Origin: Mesostigma viride
Lineage: Eukaryota; Streptophyta; Mesostigmatophyceae; Mesostigmatales; Mesostigmataceae
NCBI GenBank assembly: GCA_009746045.1
Contig: RPFO01000667.1
Span: 1,004,221-1,068,220, forward strand
Length of the DNA stretch: 64,000 bases
Direction of reading: 5' to 3'
The position numbers and the translations under genes were made by a program. Below are positions 33,715 to 53,728 of the stretch, in pieces; the stretch's first letter is position 1; every line of letters starts with the position of its first letter. The notes under the pieces are model-generated. The model was not told where the DNA came from and searched no databases. It saw only the letters and a list, made by a program, of their open reading frames with translations.

Positions 33715-34387
33715 GTTTAAATGTCTAGCGAAGGCTCACCAATTTTAGGAAATCGATGTAGGTTATTAGTTATTACTACAGCAGTCCGCCATGATTTTGC
33801 CTGTCACGAGCCGGAGATCAATTTCAGGTGGTGGAATTACTGCTGAGGTGGCAGCACAGATGCGCGCTCCGGAGACCGTATCGCTACGAGACATTCGTAC
33901 GGGGCGACTTCTCAGAATCCAGGAATTCAATGCCGGACGTACGGTACGAAACGCTTGGACATTGAACAACTGTCCATGTGTGTTGAGATTGGCGGGTAGT
34001 CGAACGGAGACGGGAGAAGCCGAGCACGCACCACGGAATGGGGGCACAGGAAGGCTGACCAAACGTCTCAGATGGGCCAGGGCATTGCTCGTGCTGTAAA
34101 ACAACGCACAAGCTGGTGGCATATAACGTGCGAGGCGGTGGCCGAGCCATGGGGCCGCAGCACCTGCTGCTGTAAGCCAGGTGCCACGATATCCAGGCGC
34201 GGGCCTTGAATCTTTGAAGGAGGTCATTGCTCGGGATCTGCATGACTGCGAATAGTCATCACAGTTTCCTAGCCAGAATGCCAAAATATAAGCCGTGGTT
34301 ATTTATAATGAGTGTGGTCCCTCCGTTGGAGTGAGCCGCAACATGACATCAGCAATATATTTCTGCGGGGCATGGTTTTGATGAGAT
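33715..34387. promoter_or_regulatory. Shared upstream region of TLDc and carboxypeptidase genes
   Basis: The two genes start head to head, 673 bp apart if the TLDc start is at 33714. The interval contains a 172-codon minus frame and a 102-codon plus frame without known motifs. It is inferred to hold both promoters; no core elements were identified. Confidence 0.4.
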
Positions 34388-43276
<8,889 letters not shown>

Positions 43277-44215
43277 ATTGTTTCGCTGCTGGCCCAATCT
43301 TGTCTGGTGTCCGGTGAAGTGCATCGCCTTTGGCCTAACCTCGTAGGGGTTTTGGTGAAGTACGGCGCTTGGGGCCTAGACTTGTCAGGTCTCCGGTGAT
43401 GAGGTCATTCCGCTCTATCGCTTTAAATGCAGGTCTTCTTGGGATCTCAGTGATCCTAGAGCTCAGTGATCCTGAGCGGTAAGTTGTCACTGGCGACCTC
43501 TCATCTGGGGGTTCCGGTGAGGAGGTCGCTGGCCTGTTCTGGCCCAACCGCTGGCCCATTCTCATCCGGCAGCCGGTGGAGCATGCACTGGCCTATCTTC
43601 ATCCGGCATCCTCTTCATCCGGTGGCAGGGGAGTCGATCCCATCTCATGCCGTGGTTTCGAATGCCATCTCTGGTGTTGAGATGGTGAAGCGGGTCCTGG
43701 AGTCTTCCCTCATGGTTCGGGCACATTGGTCGAGTGGATTTGATTCTGGCCCATCCGGGGGGAGTTGTTGCCTCACGCAGCAATGATGGTCATTAAATTT
43801 TCAGGTTACCGCCTCGGAAGTGTTCTATGTGGACCCCGGGGCCATTTTTATCTGGACTTTGGGCCGTGGATGGTGAAGTGGATTCGGGTCCTTTCGTCTC
43901 TGATTTCCAGTTACGCTAATCCTGGGCCCCGGTCGACTACTTCTCCAATGGTTTGGGTCACTCCTGTCTGGCACCAGTGAAGAGGATTTGTGTCCATTTT
44001 CGTTCGGTTTCTGGGCGCTGAAGGGGATTCAAGTCCGTTCTCTAGTCCTGGCTGAAGTGGATTCTAGTCCGTTCTCTACTCAGGCCTTGCTGGCCATGCT
44101 AGGCTTCTTGGATCCAACCACCAAGGGGCTTGCATCCCAAGTTTCTTGGGCTGTGTCTGGACCATCCTTGTTCTCTAGTCGGGCCTTGGGGTTGAAGTGG
44201 TTTTCATGTAGGTGA
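43277..44215 (+). repeat. Degraded tandem copies of the carboxypeptidase gene end
   Basis: The last codons and stop, TCTCGTCGGGGTTCCGGTGA (43258-43277), recur with increasing divergence: TCTTGTCTGGTGTCCGGTGA (43299), CTCGTAGGGGTTTTGGTGA, CTTGTCAGGTCTCCGGTGA, TCATCTGGGGGTTCCGGTGA (43500), TCATCCGGCAGCCGGTGG and weaker forms to about 44200. Between them a CTGGCCCAA word recurs. Period is about 40-45 bp in the first copies. No gene is recognised here. Confidence 0.8.
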
Positions 44216-44237
44216 AGTATGTATTAAGTACTTCGCG

Positions 44238-44300
44238 TGTCATGCGCAGAGGCATGTCACGGAGTGATATACGAATCTCATTGAGTGCAATGGTTTTCAT
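44238..44300 (+). repeat. Dispersed short repeat, copy 3 (partial)
   Basis: GTACTTCGCGTGTCATGCGC, GGCATGTCACGGAGT and AATCTCATT match the first half of the copy at 22541-22661. Confidence 0.6.
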
Positions 44301-44747
44301 ATGGTCCATCCTTGTCACACTTGTATTTGGTGAAATGAGCTTGTTCGGGTTGTGGTGGCAGCCTTACGAGCTTCTTCCGGCCGCGGTGGCAGCATTGGGC
44401 TTTTAACCTTGCTGCCTGTGTTTTCTCATGTGGGATCATTATTGGCGGATTAGGTATGCCCGGGTCCGTGTCAAGACTGGTGCATTCACGGTTGCCAAGT
44501 AACGCGCATGCATGGAGGTAGTTGCGCTAAGCATGGCATTTTTTATGCAGCCAATGGGGCCCTGGAACGGGGAGGGCTCTGGGCATAAGGTGGCAGATCA
44601 GAATAGGGTGGCGTAGCATGCCTTTTATCAGCTAGCGACGTTCTGTGTTGCGAAGCAGGATGCCCATGTTGGTGGGCGCCTGTGCACAACAGGCTATCTC
44701 TTGGAGGTACCTGTTCCCTCCCTTGCCCAGGGTCACCGTGGGGTGAT

Positions 44748-45005
44748 CATTAATTAATTAATTTGAATTATAACATGACTCCGTTGGGAGATCATGTAGC
44801 ACGTATTCCCTTGCTGGATGGATGGAGGTGGGCGAAAAAAAAAGGCGCGAAACCGAACTAAGCTAACTCCAAGCTATTCTAGAAAATCCTACCTACTCTA
44901 CTCAGCAAAGCGCCCCTTCTCCTCGGGGGGGGGAGGCTTGCCCACAGGGGCTGGCGTGTGAGCCTGGACAATCGTCTGCCACCTCTTCTTGTTCTCACCT
45001 CAAAC
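44748..45005 (-). mobile_element. LINE-2 3' end fragment
   Basis: The reverse complement matches 46560-46780: CTTGCCCACAGGG, a G-rich run and TCTAGAAAATCCTA followed by GATGGATGG. It ends at an ATTA-type tail (44750-44765). Relic, minus strand. Confidence 0.65.
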
Positions 45006-45260
45006 TTAGCTTGGACCACTACGTCGGCCAGTGCTCAACTGCTGCAACTGATGGAAGATAACTACCTGGGAGAAATAATTTCCTGGATTTCAGTGCGCAA
45101 CGCCTATGCGATTGTGCACCTATAATGAGAGCTACTCTCTGCTGAGACGCCATGCCCTAGCCATCATGTATAGCCATGATGATCTTCCACCCAAAAACAA
45201 AGGTTCCCCTGACGACCCCGCCAACTACAGAGGAGTCTGCATCCAGAGCGCCGCACTTAA

Positions 45261-47641
45261 CCCGTGTTTTTTTACAACGCGATACATCGCGTTGTAGGGT
45301 TAGAACGCGATGTATCGCGTTGTAATCTGACACGTGGCAAACCTATTAAACATGCGATTTTTGGTCTGAAACTTTCAAGATAGGTCAGAAACATCTCATA
45401 GAATTCAAGAAAAAATCCTGGTATTTTTGGTATTTTTTTTGTGACAGCTGCAAACAAATATGTACCACTGAAATCAGGCATTTTCGCGGGACGAAGGTGA
45501 AGACGACGGCGATGGCGGCAGGTAGATCTCGCCAGTTTTCGCGCGAATTTCAGTGGCTGTTGGGTAGCACGACCATGATGATGCGTTCAAAGGTTGATAA
45601 TTAGGTTTCTACGAGTTTGTTGAGGTACTGGGGCAAAGGAAACGTAGTTTTTTCCAGTTTCTCACCCAACTTTCATGCGGAAACCCTGGAAACCGGCATA
45701 CGTATTATTACGTCAAGACTCGGGTCTGCTGCGGCACCATGCTTGGTATTTCCATGGTGTTTCGACTTCTTAACACATGTTTATTCATTCCGAACGCCCG
45801 GACTCTCGGCTAAACCGAGATTTGTGCAGACTTTTATTGGGTAGCTCCGGGCATGATGGTGCCTGCAAATAGCGTAAGGCGTGACCGTGGCTATTGCTAC
45901 GGTATGCTGTATTTTCCTGGAAATGGCCTCTGCCACCGGCTCAATAGTGCATGCAGGCGTAAGTATGTCGTGTTTCTACCTAGTTTCTGCCAGTTTTCCA
46001 CATATTTCTACCGACCTCTGCCCAGCCTCTCTAAGACCGCCATCCTACTCGGCGTTGCTTGCATGTCAGCCATAGCAGGTTGCAGTTGTGCAGTATTTAG
46101 GTGCTGTATACGTCGTCAAGCCGTGCATATATCGTGAGGATTGGATGTTGATGGTTTATACTGCGTTGATTGTGCATGGCGCCGAGGCGTGGACCCTCCC
46201 CCCCAAACTGGCAGCTCGGCTCGACGGCACAGTTTACAGGATGCTCCGGCAGGTTTTTCCGAGCGTCCGTCATCAGAGTCTCTGTATCATGGCATGCCTC
46301 GTGTTTCGGACGAGATTAGACAGCGTAGGATAGCATTTGTAGGTCACCTTGCACGCACCAGCCAGGTCGACACCACCCTTGGTCTGGCCGGCCCCCAGCG
46401 GCTTGGACAGCCAGGGCGGCACATTCTGACCTGGCCTGGCCCCAAGGACATTCCCAAAAGGGTAGGGAAACCTGTCACCAACTACGTTCAGATGCTGCTG
46501 GACGACCTCGTGGTCCCAGCCCAGTTTGAGCACCGCATCCACTCTCTCTCCCGTCTTTGGACTGCCATGCAGGACAAGACGCGGTGGAAGAAGATTGTCA
46601 AGGCACACACGCCCGACCCTGTGGGCAAGCCACCTCCCCCCAAGCGGAGGAGGCGCCGGTTTTGATGAGTAGTGCAGTTAGGATTTTCTAGATAGAGTTA
46701 GGATAGTTCGATCACGCGGCTTCCTCCACCCCATCCATCATGAAATATGTGCTACATGACCTCCCCACGGAGGCATGTTATAATTTAATTTAATTTAATT
46801 TAATTTAATTTAATTGTGCAAGAAGATCAGCTGGGTGCCCATAATCATGGTGTATAATCATGTGTTGTTAGCATCTTGCCACCATTTGCTAGCATGCATT
46901 CCAGCGTCATCTTTGCCTGCATGTAAGCTCATGGATCACTCAACCTATCCAAGCCTTGCATTACACGTGCCTCTTTCTTTCAGTATTGCACGCGTTATGG
47001 AATGAAAACCCAGCACCTCCATTCCCACAAGGCATGTGCTCAACACGTTGTGAGAGTGGATGATGCTTTGGCTATGGCTGCCTGATTCAGTCATATTAGG
47101 TCATCCAGTCATGATGTTTGATGCATGTTTGATGCAGTATAACTTATACAACACCTATTTTCAACGTTTTGACCCTCCAAGCTCACTATGGCCCCGTTTA
47201 TGGGGCTCGGGTCGTTGCGTAATGTTGTCAAGGGCTCTCATGTTTCCCACTGCGTTGTACTGCGTTGTAATTGTGATGCTAATGAAAAATAGCTCCAGTG
47301 GCCCAATGGGCCTGAGTTTTGTTTCACAGAGCCTGCATATGTTGCCCATAGCTCGTGCAAGAAGCCAGATTTTTTTCATGAACCATTTGTGAATAAGCAC
47401 ATGACCTGTGACCTAGGGTCAAGAAATCGCGGTCATGGTCAGACCCCCCTGTATTCAAACCAGTGTATCTCTCTAATGAATAAGCATTTTGTAGGTCTGA
47501 GTAGCTCAAAAAATCCTTTGATTTATGGGCTTTCAGGAAAGTATATACATGACCATGAAAAAAAATTTTCCCTAGGTGCTATACGCGTTCTAAAAAAAGC
47601 TTACAACGCGATATATCGCGTTCTAATTAAAAAAACACGGA
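45261..47641. mobile_element. piggyBac-like non-autonomous DNA transposon in LINE-1
   Basis: Flanked by TTAA at 45257-45260 and 47642-47645. Removing the element and one TTAA rejoins the RT frame. The left end is CCCGTGTTTTTTTACAACGC; the reverse complement of the right end is TCCGTGTTTTTTTAATTAGA. Near both ends lie palindromes around CGCGATATATCGCG. TTAA targets and CCC/YCC-type termini are typical of the piggyBac superfamily. No transposase is recognised inside, so it is non-autonomous, 2,381 bp with a LINE fragment included. Confidence 0.8.
46050..46816 (+). pseudogene. LINE-2 fragment nested in the piggyBac-like element
   Basis: Frames read YTALIVHGAEAWTLPPKLAA (46155-46214), then after a frameshift near 46290 RRIAFVGHLARTSQVDTT and a basic C-terminus ending KRRRRRF at 46665. 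This is homologous to, but clearly diverged from, LINE-1. The tail at 46780-46816 is a TTTAA pentanucleotide repeat, unlike the ATTA tail of LINE-1. 5' truncated. Confidence 0.8.
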
Positions 47642-49179
47642 TTAAGTTGTTCATGCGCATGATCCTCAACCGCCTTCGTTCTGCCCTCGACTGTCACCTT
47701 GGGGAAAGTCAAATGGGCTTCCGTCCTGGGCGCAACACGGTCATGGCCATCTTCGTCGCGCGTCGCCTCTTCGAGGAAATCGCTCTCCTGCAACCTGGTG
47801 AGTTTCCCGCCATCCTCATCTTCGTCGACTTCATCAAGGCTTTTGATTCTGTCCTCTGGGACGCTCTATGGGCTGTACTTGCTCGCGCTCGCGTCCCCAC
47901 TCCCCTGATTACCGTCATCCGCACGCTGTATGAGGGGTCGACCACTTCGGTGCGCACTCAACACGGCATTACCCCGCCCTGCCCACTGCAGACCGGCGTC
48001 TGGCAGGGTTGCGTCCTGTCGCCGTACCTGTTTATTATTGTAGTGGATTATGTTATGCGCCAGGCACGTGCTCGCTTTGCTAGCATTGCAGGCCGTGCCC
48101 CTGGCCTAGCGATCACGAACGAGCTTGGGGAAGGGGGGCCGACTAACAAGCAGAATTTACTAGCTGACCTCATTTATGCCGACGACATCACGCTCATCGA
48201 GAAGCCGGAGTCTGCCCAACTTTGGCTGGACTGCCTGGCGCTCGAGGCTCGGGCGGTTGGTCTAGAAATCAGCCCCAAAACGGAGGCCCTGGCCCTCGGC
48301 ATGGCAGGGCCCGCACCCACACTCCGCCTCTTAGACGATGCCGACTCAGGTCAACTACCCTACTTCAGGCCGCTTCAAGCTGCTCGGCAGTTGGCTTCCC
48401 GACTGCGAGGACGACATGACGACACGGATCGGCATGGCGTGGGCGCACCTCCATGACCACCGCCGCTGGTGGAGCAACCCCGCCCTACCCCGGATCGTCA
48501 AGCGTGACCTCTTCAAGGTCGTCATTCTGACGATCCTGACCTACGGCGCCGAGACGTGGACACTGATGCAGGAGCTGGAGCAACGACTCGACGGCGCCGT
48601 CACCAAGATGCTGCGCAAGGCCCTTAACATCCCCTTTGGTTTGCACATTAGTAATGAGGATTTGTACGCTGATTTGCCCTATGTTTCCCACATTATTAGG
48701 CACAGGCGCCTGGGCCTAGCCGGGCACCTGGCCCGCACAGATCAGGTAGATACATCAGATAGACTAGCTGGCACCAAGCCCGCCCAGCCTGGGCGATATG
48801 TCCTCACCTGGCGTGCCCCCGGCCGCGCGCGGCAGGGCCGCCACCCGTGGACTTTTCGTGATAGACTCGGCATGGACATGTGCTACACTAGACGTGACGG
48901 GCTCACCCCCGGGCAGCCTCCTGGTTTGTCTGTAATATGGAGGCAGATGGTGCACAAGGATAGATGGCAAGTAGTGATGAAGGAGACCACCCCCAAGCCT
49001 GTGGGGGCTCCGCGTGTGACCAAGTATGGCATTCATAGCGATTCGGGCCGCGGTGCCCACACCCCTGTAACTAGGACCTAGATAGCTTATACCATCCATT
49101 CCGGCATCCCATGTTCCGCTCCCACTGAGGGCTTATGCTCACGTGACGCAGTCATGTGTCTATTAATTAATTAATTAAT

Positions 49180-49440
49180 CTTCCACCCTATGCACGCACC
49201 TTAGCTGCTGGAATACATAGTGGTGCAGGTGCACTTCGTGCACCCAGAGCAGGTGTAGTTTACACCCTACGGCTTGCAGGACTTCAGTAGCCCAGAATGT
49301 ATTAATAGCCATATGCCCCTTCTCAGGGATATGTGCTACATGTACTCGGACCAACTGAGATTAATTAATTAATTAATTAGGAACATAACTCCGTTAATTG
49401 GGAGTATCTGTAGCACATAGCCCTTGCTATGTGCTACACT
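49180..49440 (+). mobile_element. 3' untranslated fragment of an ORF1-only element
   Basis: Matches the 3' region at 51290-51453 and 53560-53728: CATATGCCCCTTCTCAGGGA, TATGTGCTACAT, then an ATTA tail (49361-49379). Next comes a stretch complementary to the same 3' region (GGAACATAACTCCG, GTAGCACATAGCCC). Confidence 0.65.
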
Positions 49441-51453
49441 TGCTATGAGTTCGTTTGTCCACTATTCATATTTGTTGCGACGAGCCACGAGCCACGAGCC
49501 ACGAGGTAGCCATGGCTGTCGGAGCTCATAACTTTCATGTTTGAGCGCCGAATTCAGCTGTGAATATCACAATCGCTTCGTCTTTCTAAGACGCACATGC
49601 TGATATAATTTTCCGACGCTATTACGCAATATACGATGAGCAAACGCCTCTCGACGCAACGCAGCCTGGCGGCTGCGCTCGGCAATGAAAATACGCCTGC
49701 AGCTTCGGCTGCAGCTTCGCCCACCGGCCCAGATGGCAACGGTGACACTAGTAGTGCACTGGTGCTCGCCCAGCCTCCCGGGCTCGCCTCGCCATCAGCC
49801 TCGCCTGAACCTAAGCGCAGTCGCTCTGCTGAGCCGCCCTGGGAAGAGCGCTCCTTTGACGTCAACAGCCCCGACTTCTGGCAGCGCAGCCCCGGTTGGA
49901 TTATGGAAGACTTTTATTACGGCAATCACGCCTCGCTTCTAGCCCTGTGCGTGTACCTCACGTCCCACAACCGTGGCCGCTGGCCTGGTGACGGCAGGCT
50001 TGTCGACCCCGCCGAGGCTCTCCCCATCATTCACCGCATGCCTCGCCCCAAGCTTCAACGCTTCGCCCTCTGCTCCCTTGTTGGACGCTCCGAATCCGAG
50101 ATCTGGGCTCCCAAACCGCCCCCCTTCCCCTCCGAAGCCTCCATCCGCACCATCCTCAAGGAAGCTTTCGAGCAGCACGTGACCCCTCTTGCCGCAGATG
50201 TGGCGGCACTTGGCGGCACGCTGGCTGCTGAGCTCCCCACCATCCCCACCGCCACCGCCACCCTCCTCGCCTCCACCCCCCCCCCCCTCCGCCTCCACCG
50301 ACTCCATCACCGCCCAGCTCCGCGACATCGACCAGCGCCTCAAGGATAATGCAATCGCTATCGAGGTCTTGCAGAACACAGCCGGCCTCACCGCCCAGGC
50401 AGTGAAGGACATTGCCGCCAAGCCAGCCCCGGCTGGCCTGGCCGGCGATGCTCCTCCCATCACGACCTGGGCGGACATGCTTAAGCAACATACCACCTCC
50501 ACCACCTCCGCCGTCGCAGCCCAGCTCCAGCGGCAGACGCTCGACCTCCGCGAGGAGGCCGAGCTCGCCAAGCGCAGCCTCAACGTCATTGTCAAGAATC
50601 TCAAGATGGAGGAAGGTGAGAATTCCGAGAAGCTTGCGCGTGCTTTTGAGAGAGAAATCCTTGATCGCATGGGCCTTACTGGTGAGATCGAGCTGGCCGC
50701 CCACCGCCTTCCCCGCGCGCGGGGTAAGGCAGGGCCGCCCCCGCTCCTTCTCACCTTTAAGACCCCGGCGGACAAGATTTCTTTTCTCAGACGCCGCAAG
50801 CGGCTCGAGAAGACTCTCTTCACCCTTGACGACGACTTGACCCTGGCACAGCAACAACGGCGACGGGAGCTATGGCAGACCTACCTCCAGCTCCGGCAGA
50901 CCAAGGCGGGCCAGCCGGTGTACTGGAAGGGGGCGGCCATCTACGTCGGCCACAAGCCCTGGCAAGCGACCCCCTCGACCACCGCGGCCCCAGCAACTCC
51001 AGCCCCAGCCTAGGGGAATACAGCAGTAGTGTAGAATAGTTAGACAGTGGCCTTGTACATGCCCGCCTAATACAAGCACTATACCAGCTGAGGCCTAGCC
51101 TTTTTAGTCATGTACATGTGTGCCTATGATGTGCCACACTCCAGACGATGCCTAGCCTTATTTAGTAATGCTGTGCCCATGCAGGGAGTCACTCTCTGCT
51201 GAGAAGCCATGCCATAGCTCTTGAATAGCCATGATGATCTTCCCCCTCACAGGCATGCTCCCCCCTTACCCGGGCATAGCGTGATAGACCATGAGGGTGC
51301 GGGTGCCCTGGTGCACCTAGAGCAAGTGTTGTTTACATTCCCACCCTTGCAGGAAGTAGCTTAGAATGTATTATAGGCTCATATGCCCCTTCTCAGGGCT
51401 ATGTGCTACATATACTCCCAACGGAGTTATGTTCCTAATTAATTAATTAATTA
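49441..51453 (+). mobile_element. ORF1-only LINE derivative, near full length (H1)
   Basis: A 5' leader with GACGAGCCACGAGCCACGAG (49480-49499), a single ORF1-type gene (49636-51013), a 440-bp 3' region and an ATTA tail (51436-51453). No reverse transcriptase. It shares its 5' leader with the minus-strand copy ending at 55290. The design resembles mammalian HAL1 (half-LINE) elements. Confidence 0.75.
49636..51013 (+). pseudogene. LINE ORF1-like protein, one frameshift
   Basis: A nucleic-acid-binding chaperone-type protein of non-LTR elements. It starts MSKRLSTQRSLAAALGNENT with a basic KRSRS segment. A helical, coiled-coil-like middle (QLRDIDQRLKDNAIAIEVLQ and LDLREEAELAKRSLNVIVKN) leads to a C-terminal RRM-like part with AHRLPRARGKAGPPPLLLTF, FTLDDDLTLAQQQRRREL and VYWKGAAIYV. 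The frame shifts by one base inside the poly-C stretch at 50273-50287. This is a single homopolymer change, so it could also be a sequencing artefact. 459 codons if joined. No Cys-His zinc knuckle was seen. Confidence 0.78.
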
Positions 51454-51790
51454 ATAGCCCTTGCTCAAGAAGGGGCAGATGGCATATAATACATTCTAGG
51501 CTACTTCCTGCAAGGGTGGGAATGTAAACAACACTTGCTCTAGGTGTACTAGGGCACCTGCACCACCCAGAGTCTCGGGCAACTCCCAGCTAAGGGGAGC
51601 CCGTCATAGGTGGGGAAGATCATCATGGCTATACAAGAGCTAGGGCATGGCTTCTCGACAGAGAGCATCTCTCTGCATAGGCATAGCATGGCTAAATTCT
51701 TAATGCAACATCCATGGGGGTCCCATTATAGGCATGTCTTGGCTAAACTCTGAGGGCATCATCCATGGGCCGGGGCCATTATAGGCGCAC
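51190..51790. repeat. Large inverted repeat of the element 3' regions
   Basis: 51200-51435 and 51455-51670 are inverted copies (CTTGCAGGAAGTAGC versus GCTACTTCCTGCAAG; GAGCAAGTGTTGTTTACATT versus AATGTAAACAACACTTGCTC), arms of about 210-230 bp around the ATTA tail. 51660-51790 is likewise the inverse of 53330-53480. Confidence 0.85.
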
Positions 51791-52576
51791 ATGCGCGTGG
51801 ACATAGCAGCAATCGGCGGCACGCTGACTGCTGAACTTCCTCACATTTCCACCGCCGCCGCCTCCACCTCCACGGCCATTTCCGCCTCCACTGCCGACAT
51901 CAAAGCCCAGCTCCTCGACCTCGACCAACGCCTTCAAGCCACCGCCAACGCCCTTGAGAGCTTGCATGACACCGCCGGCCTCACCGCCCAGGCGGTGAAG
52001 GACATCGCCGCCCAGCCGGCGCCTGCTGGCTCGGCCGGCGATGCTCCCTCCACCTGGGCGGACTTGCTTAAGCAGCACACCACCTCCACCACCTCCACCA
52101 TCTCGGCACAACTCAAGCAACAAGCCCTCGACCTTCGCGAGGAAGCCGACATCGCCCGGCGCAGCCACAATGTCATCGTCAAGCACTTCGACCAGCAGGC
52201 AGGTGAGACCTCCACGAGCCTTCTTGAGGCATTTAAGCGCGCCATTCTTGCCCCCATGTTACTCACTGGTGAGCTGGACATGTCGGCTGTCCGCCTCCCC
52301 CGCGCGCGGGGGAAGGCTGGCCCGGCCCCCGTGCTCCTCACCTTTAAGTACATGGCGGACAAGCTGGCGTTCCTTAAATGCCGCAAGAAGCTCTCGGAGA
52401 CTCGCTTCACGCTGGACGACGACTTGACCCTGGCCCAGCAACAACGGCGACGCGAGCTATGGCCGGCCTACCTTCAGCTCCGGCAGAGCGCAAGGGGGAA
52501 GCCGGTATACTGGAGGGGGGCGGTCATCCACGTTGACCACAAGCCCTGGCAGCCCCCTCCTGCCACCTCAGACTAG
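51779..52576 (+). pseudogene. LINE ORF1-like protein, 5'-truncated copy (H3)
   Basis: Homologous to residues from about 195 onward of the ORF1 at 49636, with an intact frame for 261 codons: DLDQRLQATANALESLHDTA, LDLREEADIARRSHNVIVKH, VRLPRARGKAGPAPVLLTF, FTLDDDLTLAQQQRRREL and VYWRGAVIHV. The N-terminal part is missing and replaced by inverted 3'-region sequence. The intact ATG at 51791 is probably fortuitous. Confidence 0.8.
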
Positions 52577-53262
52577 GAATATATATTAAAAATATAATTA
52601 CTTACAGCAGAGTGAAATCACTCAAACCAAAGCAAACGCCCAGCTATAAACCTATATACAGAGCCATGTCAAAGCTCTATACTACGATAAGACCAATGGA
52701 AACGCCTAACGGGAGGAACCTAATAGCCCTGCTGCACCGCAAAATCAGCCCGCGTACGGCGGAGCATGATGTCCGCCATGGCCCGAGTCAGCGCCACCGA
52801 CAAGCGCTGACGCCAATATGACGTCCAGGTCCGCGCCGACCATGGGGCCCGCTGGCCCTCCAGGTCCAGCCGGTCCTCCCGGAGCCGGCAACACTCCTTG
52901 AAGAAGGCGGAGGTCAGGGGCCCCATGGCCCCAAACTCCTCCAGGACAAAGGGCACCACACGATGGTGCCCGACGTCGCCGTAGGCCAGGAGCTTGGCCC
53001 GCTCCGCCCGGTCCGCCGTGTAACCTGCCGTGAGGGAGGCCCCAGCCACGTGGCTAAGAGCCAAGGGCCGCGCCACCGAAACGTCAATAAGCAGATGCCG
53101 GCCACCCCCTCAAAGTCCAGCACCACGATGTCAGGCCGGTGGTTGGGGGAATAGAAGGCAGCGCCATCCGCATCCTCGGACCGGATGTTCGCGTGGGGGA
53201 AAACCGACCGAATCATGGCGAGCACCACCGTCAGGAGGACAGTGTGCAAATACTAGGAATAT
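52577..53262 (-). pseudogene. Retroelement nuclease-like C-terminal fragment, inserted
   Basis: Flanked by CTAGGAATATATAT on both sides (52574 and 53255, again at 53280), consistent with a target duplication in the 3' region of H3. Minus-strand frames, shifted once near 53080, read YSPNHRPDIVVLDFEGVAGI, then VSVARPLALSHVAGASLTAG, and HHRVVPFVLEEFGAMGP. The order P-D...D plus a downstream D-V-S-V-type strand resembles PD-(D/E)XK restriction-like nuclease domains found at the C-terminus of some retroelement polyproteins. The family is assigned by pattern only. Confidence 0.5.
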
Positions 53263-53728
53263 ATATAATAATAAATAATACTAGGAATATATATACCAGT
53301 AGTGTAGATTAGTAAGGCTTAGCCTAGCATGTGGCCCACGCGCATGTGCGCCCATAATGGCCCCCATGGATGATGCCTTCAACATTTAGCCATGCTTTGT
53401 CTATAATGGGACCCCCATGGATGTTGCATTAAGAACTTCGCCATGCTATGCCATGCAGAGAGATGCTCTCTGTCGAGAAGCCATGCCCTAGCCCTTGCAT
53501 AGCCATGATGATCTTCCTCCCCCGTGCCAGGATCCCCTTAGCTGGGTTGAACCTGAGACAGCATGGTGGTGCCGGTGCCCTTGCGGCACCTAGAGCAAGT
53601 GTTGCTTACATTCCCACCCTTGCATGAAGTAGCCTAGGATGTATTTAAAGCCATATGCCCCTTCTCAGGGATATGTGCTACATTGACTCCCAACGGAGTG
53701 ATGTTGATAATTAATTAATTAATTAATG
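53263..53728 (+). mobile_element. 3' region and tail of element H3
   Basis: ATATATACCAGTAGTGTAGA, GCATGTGGCCCACGCGCATG, GATGATCTTCCTCCC and GGGATATGTGCTACATTGAC are followed by the ATTA tail at 53709-53728. This matches 51020-51453. Confidence 0.75.

Larger units (their letters stand above)
45120..49178 (+). pseudogene. LINE reverse transcriptase, split and frameshifted (LINE-1)
   Basis: Non-LTR retrotransposon polyprotein fragment. The N-terminal RT block KGSPDDPANYRGVCIQSAAL (45198-45257) is cut by the TTAA-flanked element at 45261-47641 and resumes at 47646 with KLFMRMILNRL. Then follow QMGFRPGRNTVMA, the A box FVDFIKAFDSVLWDAL with its metal Asp, GCVLSPYLF, and the catalytic IYADDITL (about 48175-48198). 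A +1 frameshift near 48335 leads to the thumb region (RFKLLGSWLPDCEDD), LTYGAETWTL and HRRLGLAGHLART. The 3' untranslated part ends in an ATTA-repeat tail at 49160-49178. Endonuclease and ORF1 parts are absent, so it is 5' truncated. Clade not assigned. Confidence 0.88.

Noticed and set aside
33766-34284. 172-codon minus-strand frame and overlapping 102-codon plus frame between the head-to-head genes
   Set aside because: No recognised motif or splice support; length is within chance for GC-moderate DNA.
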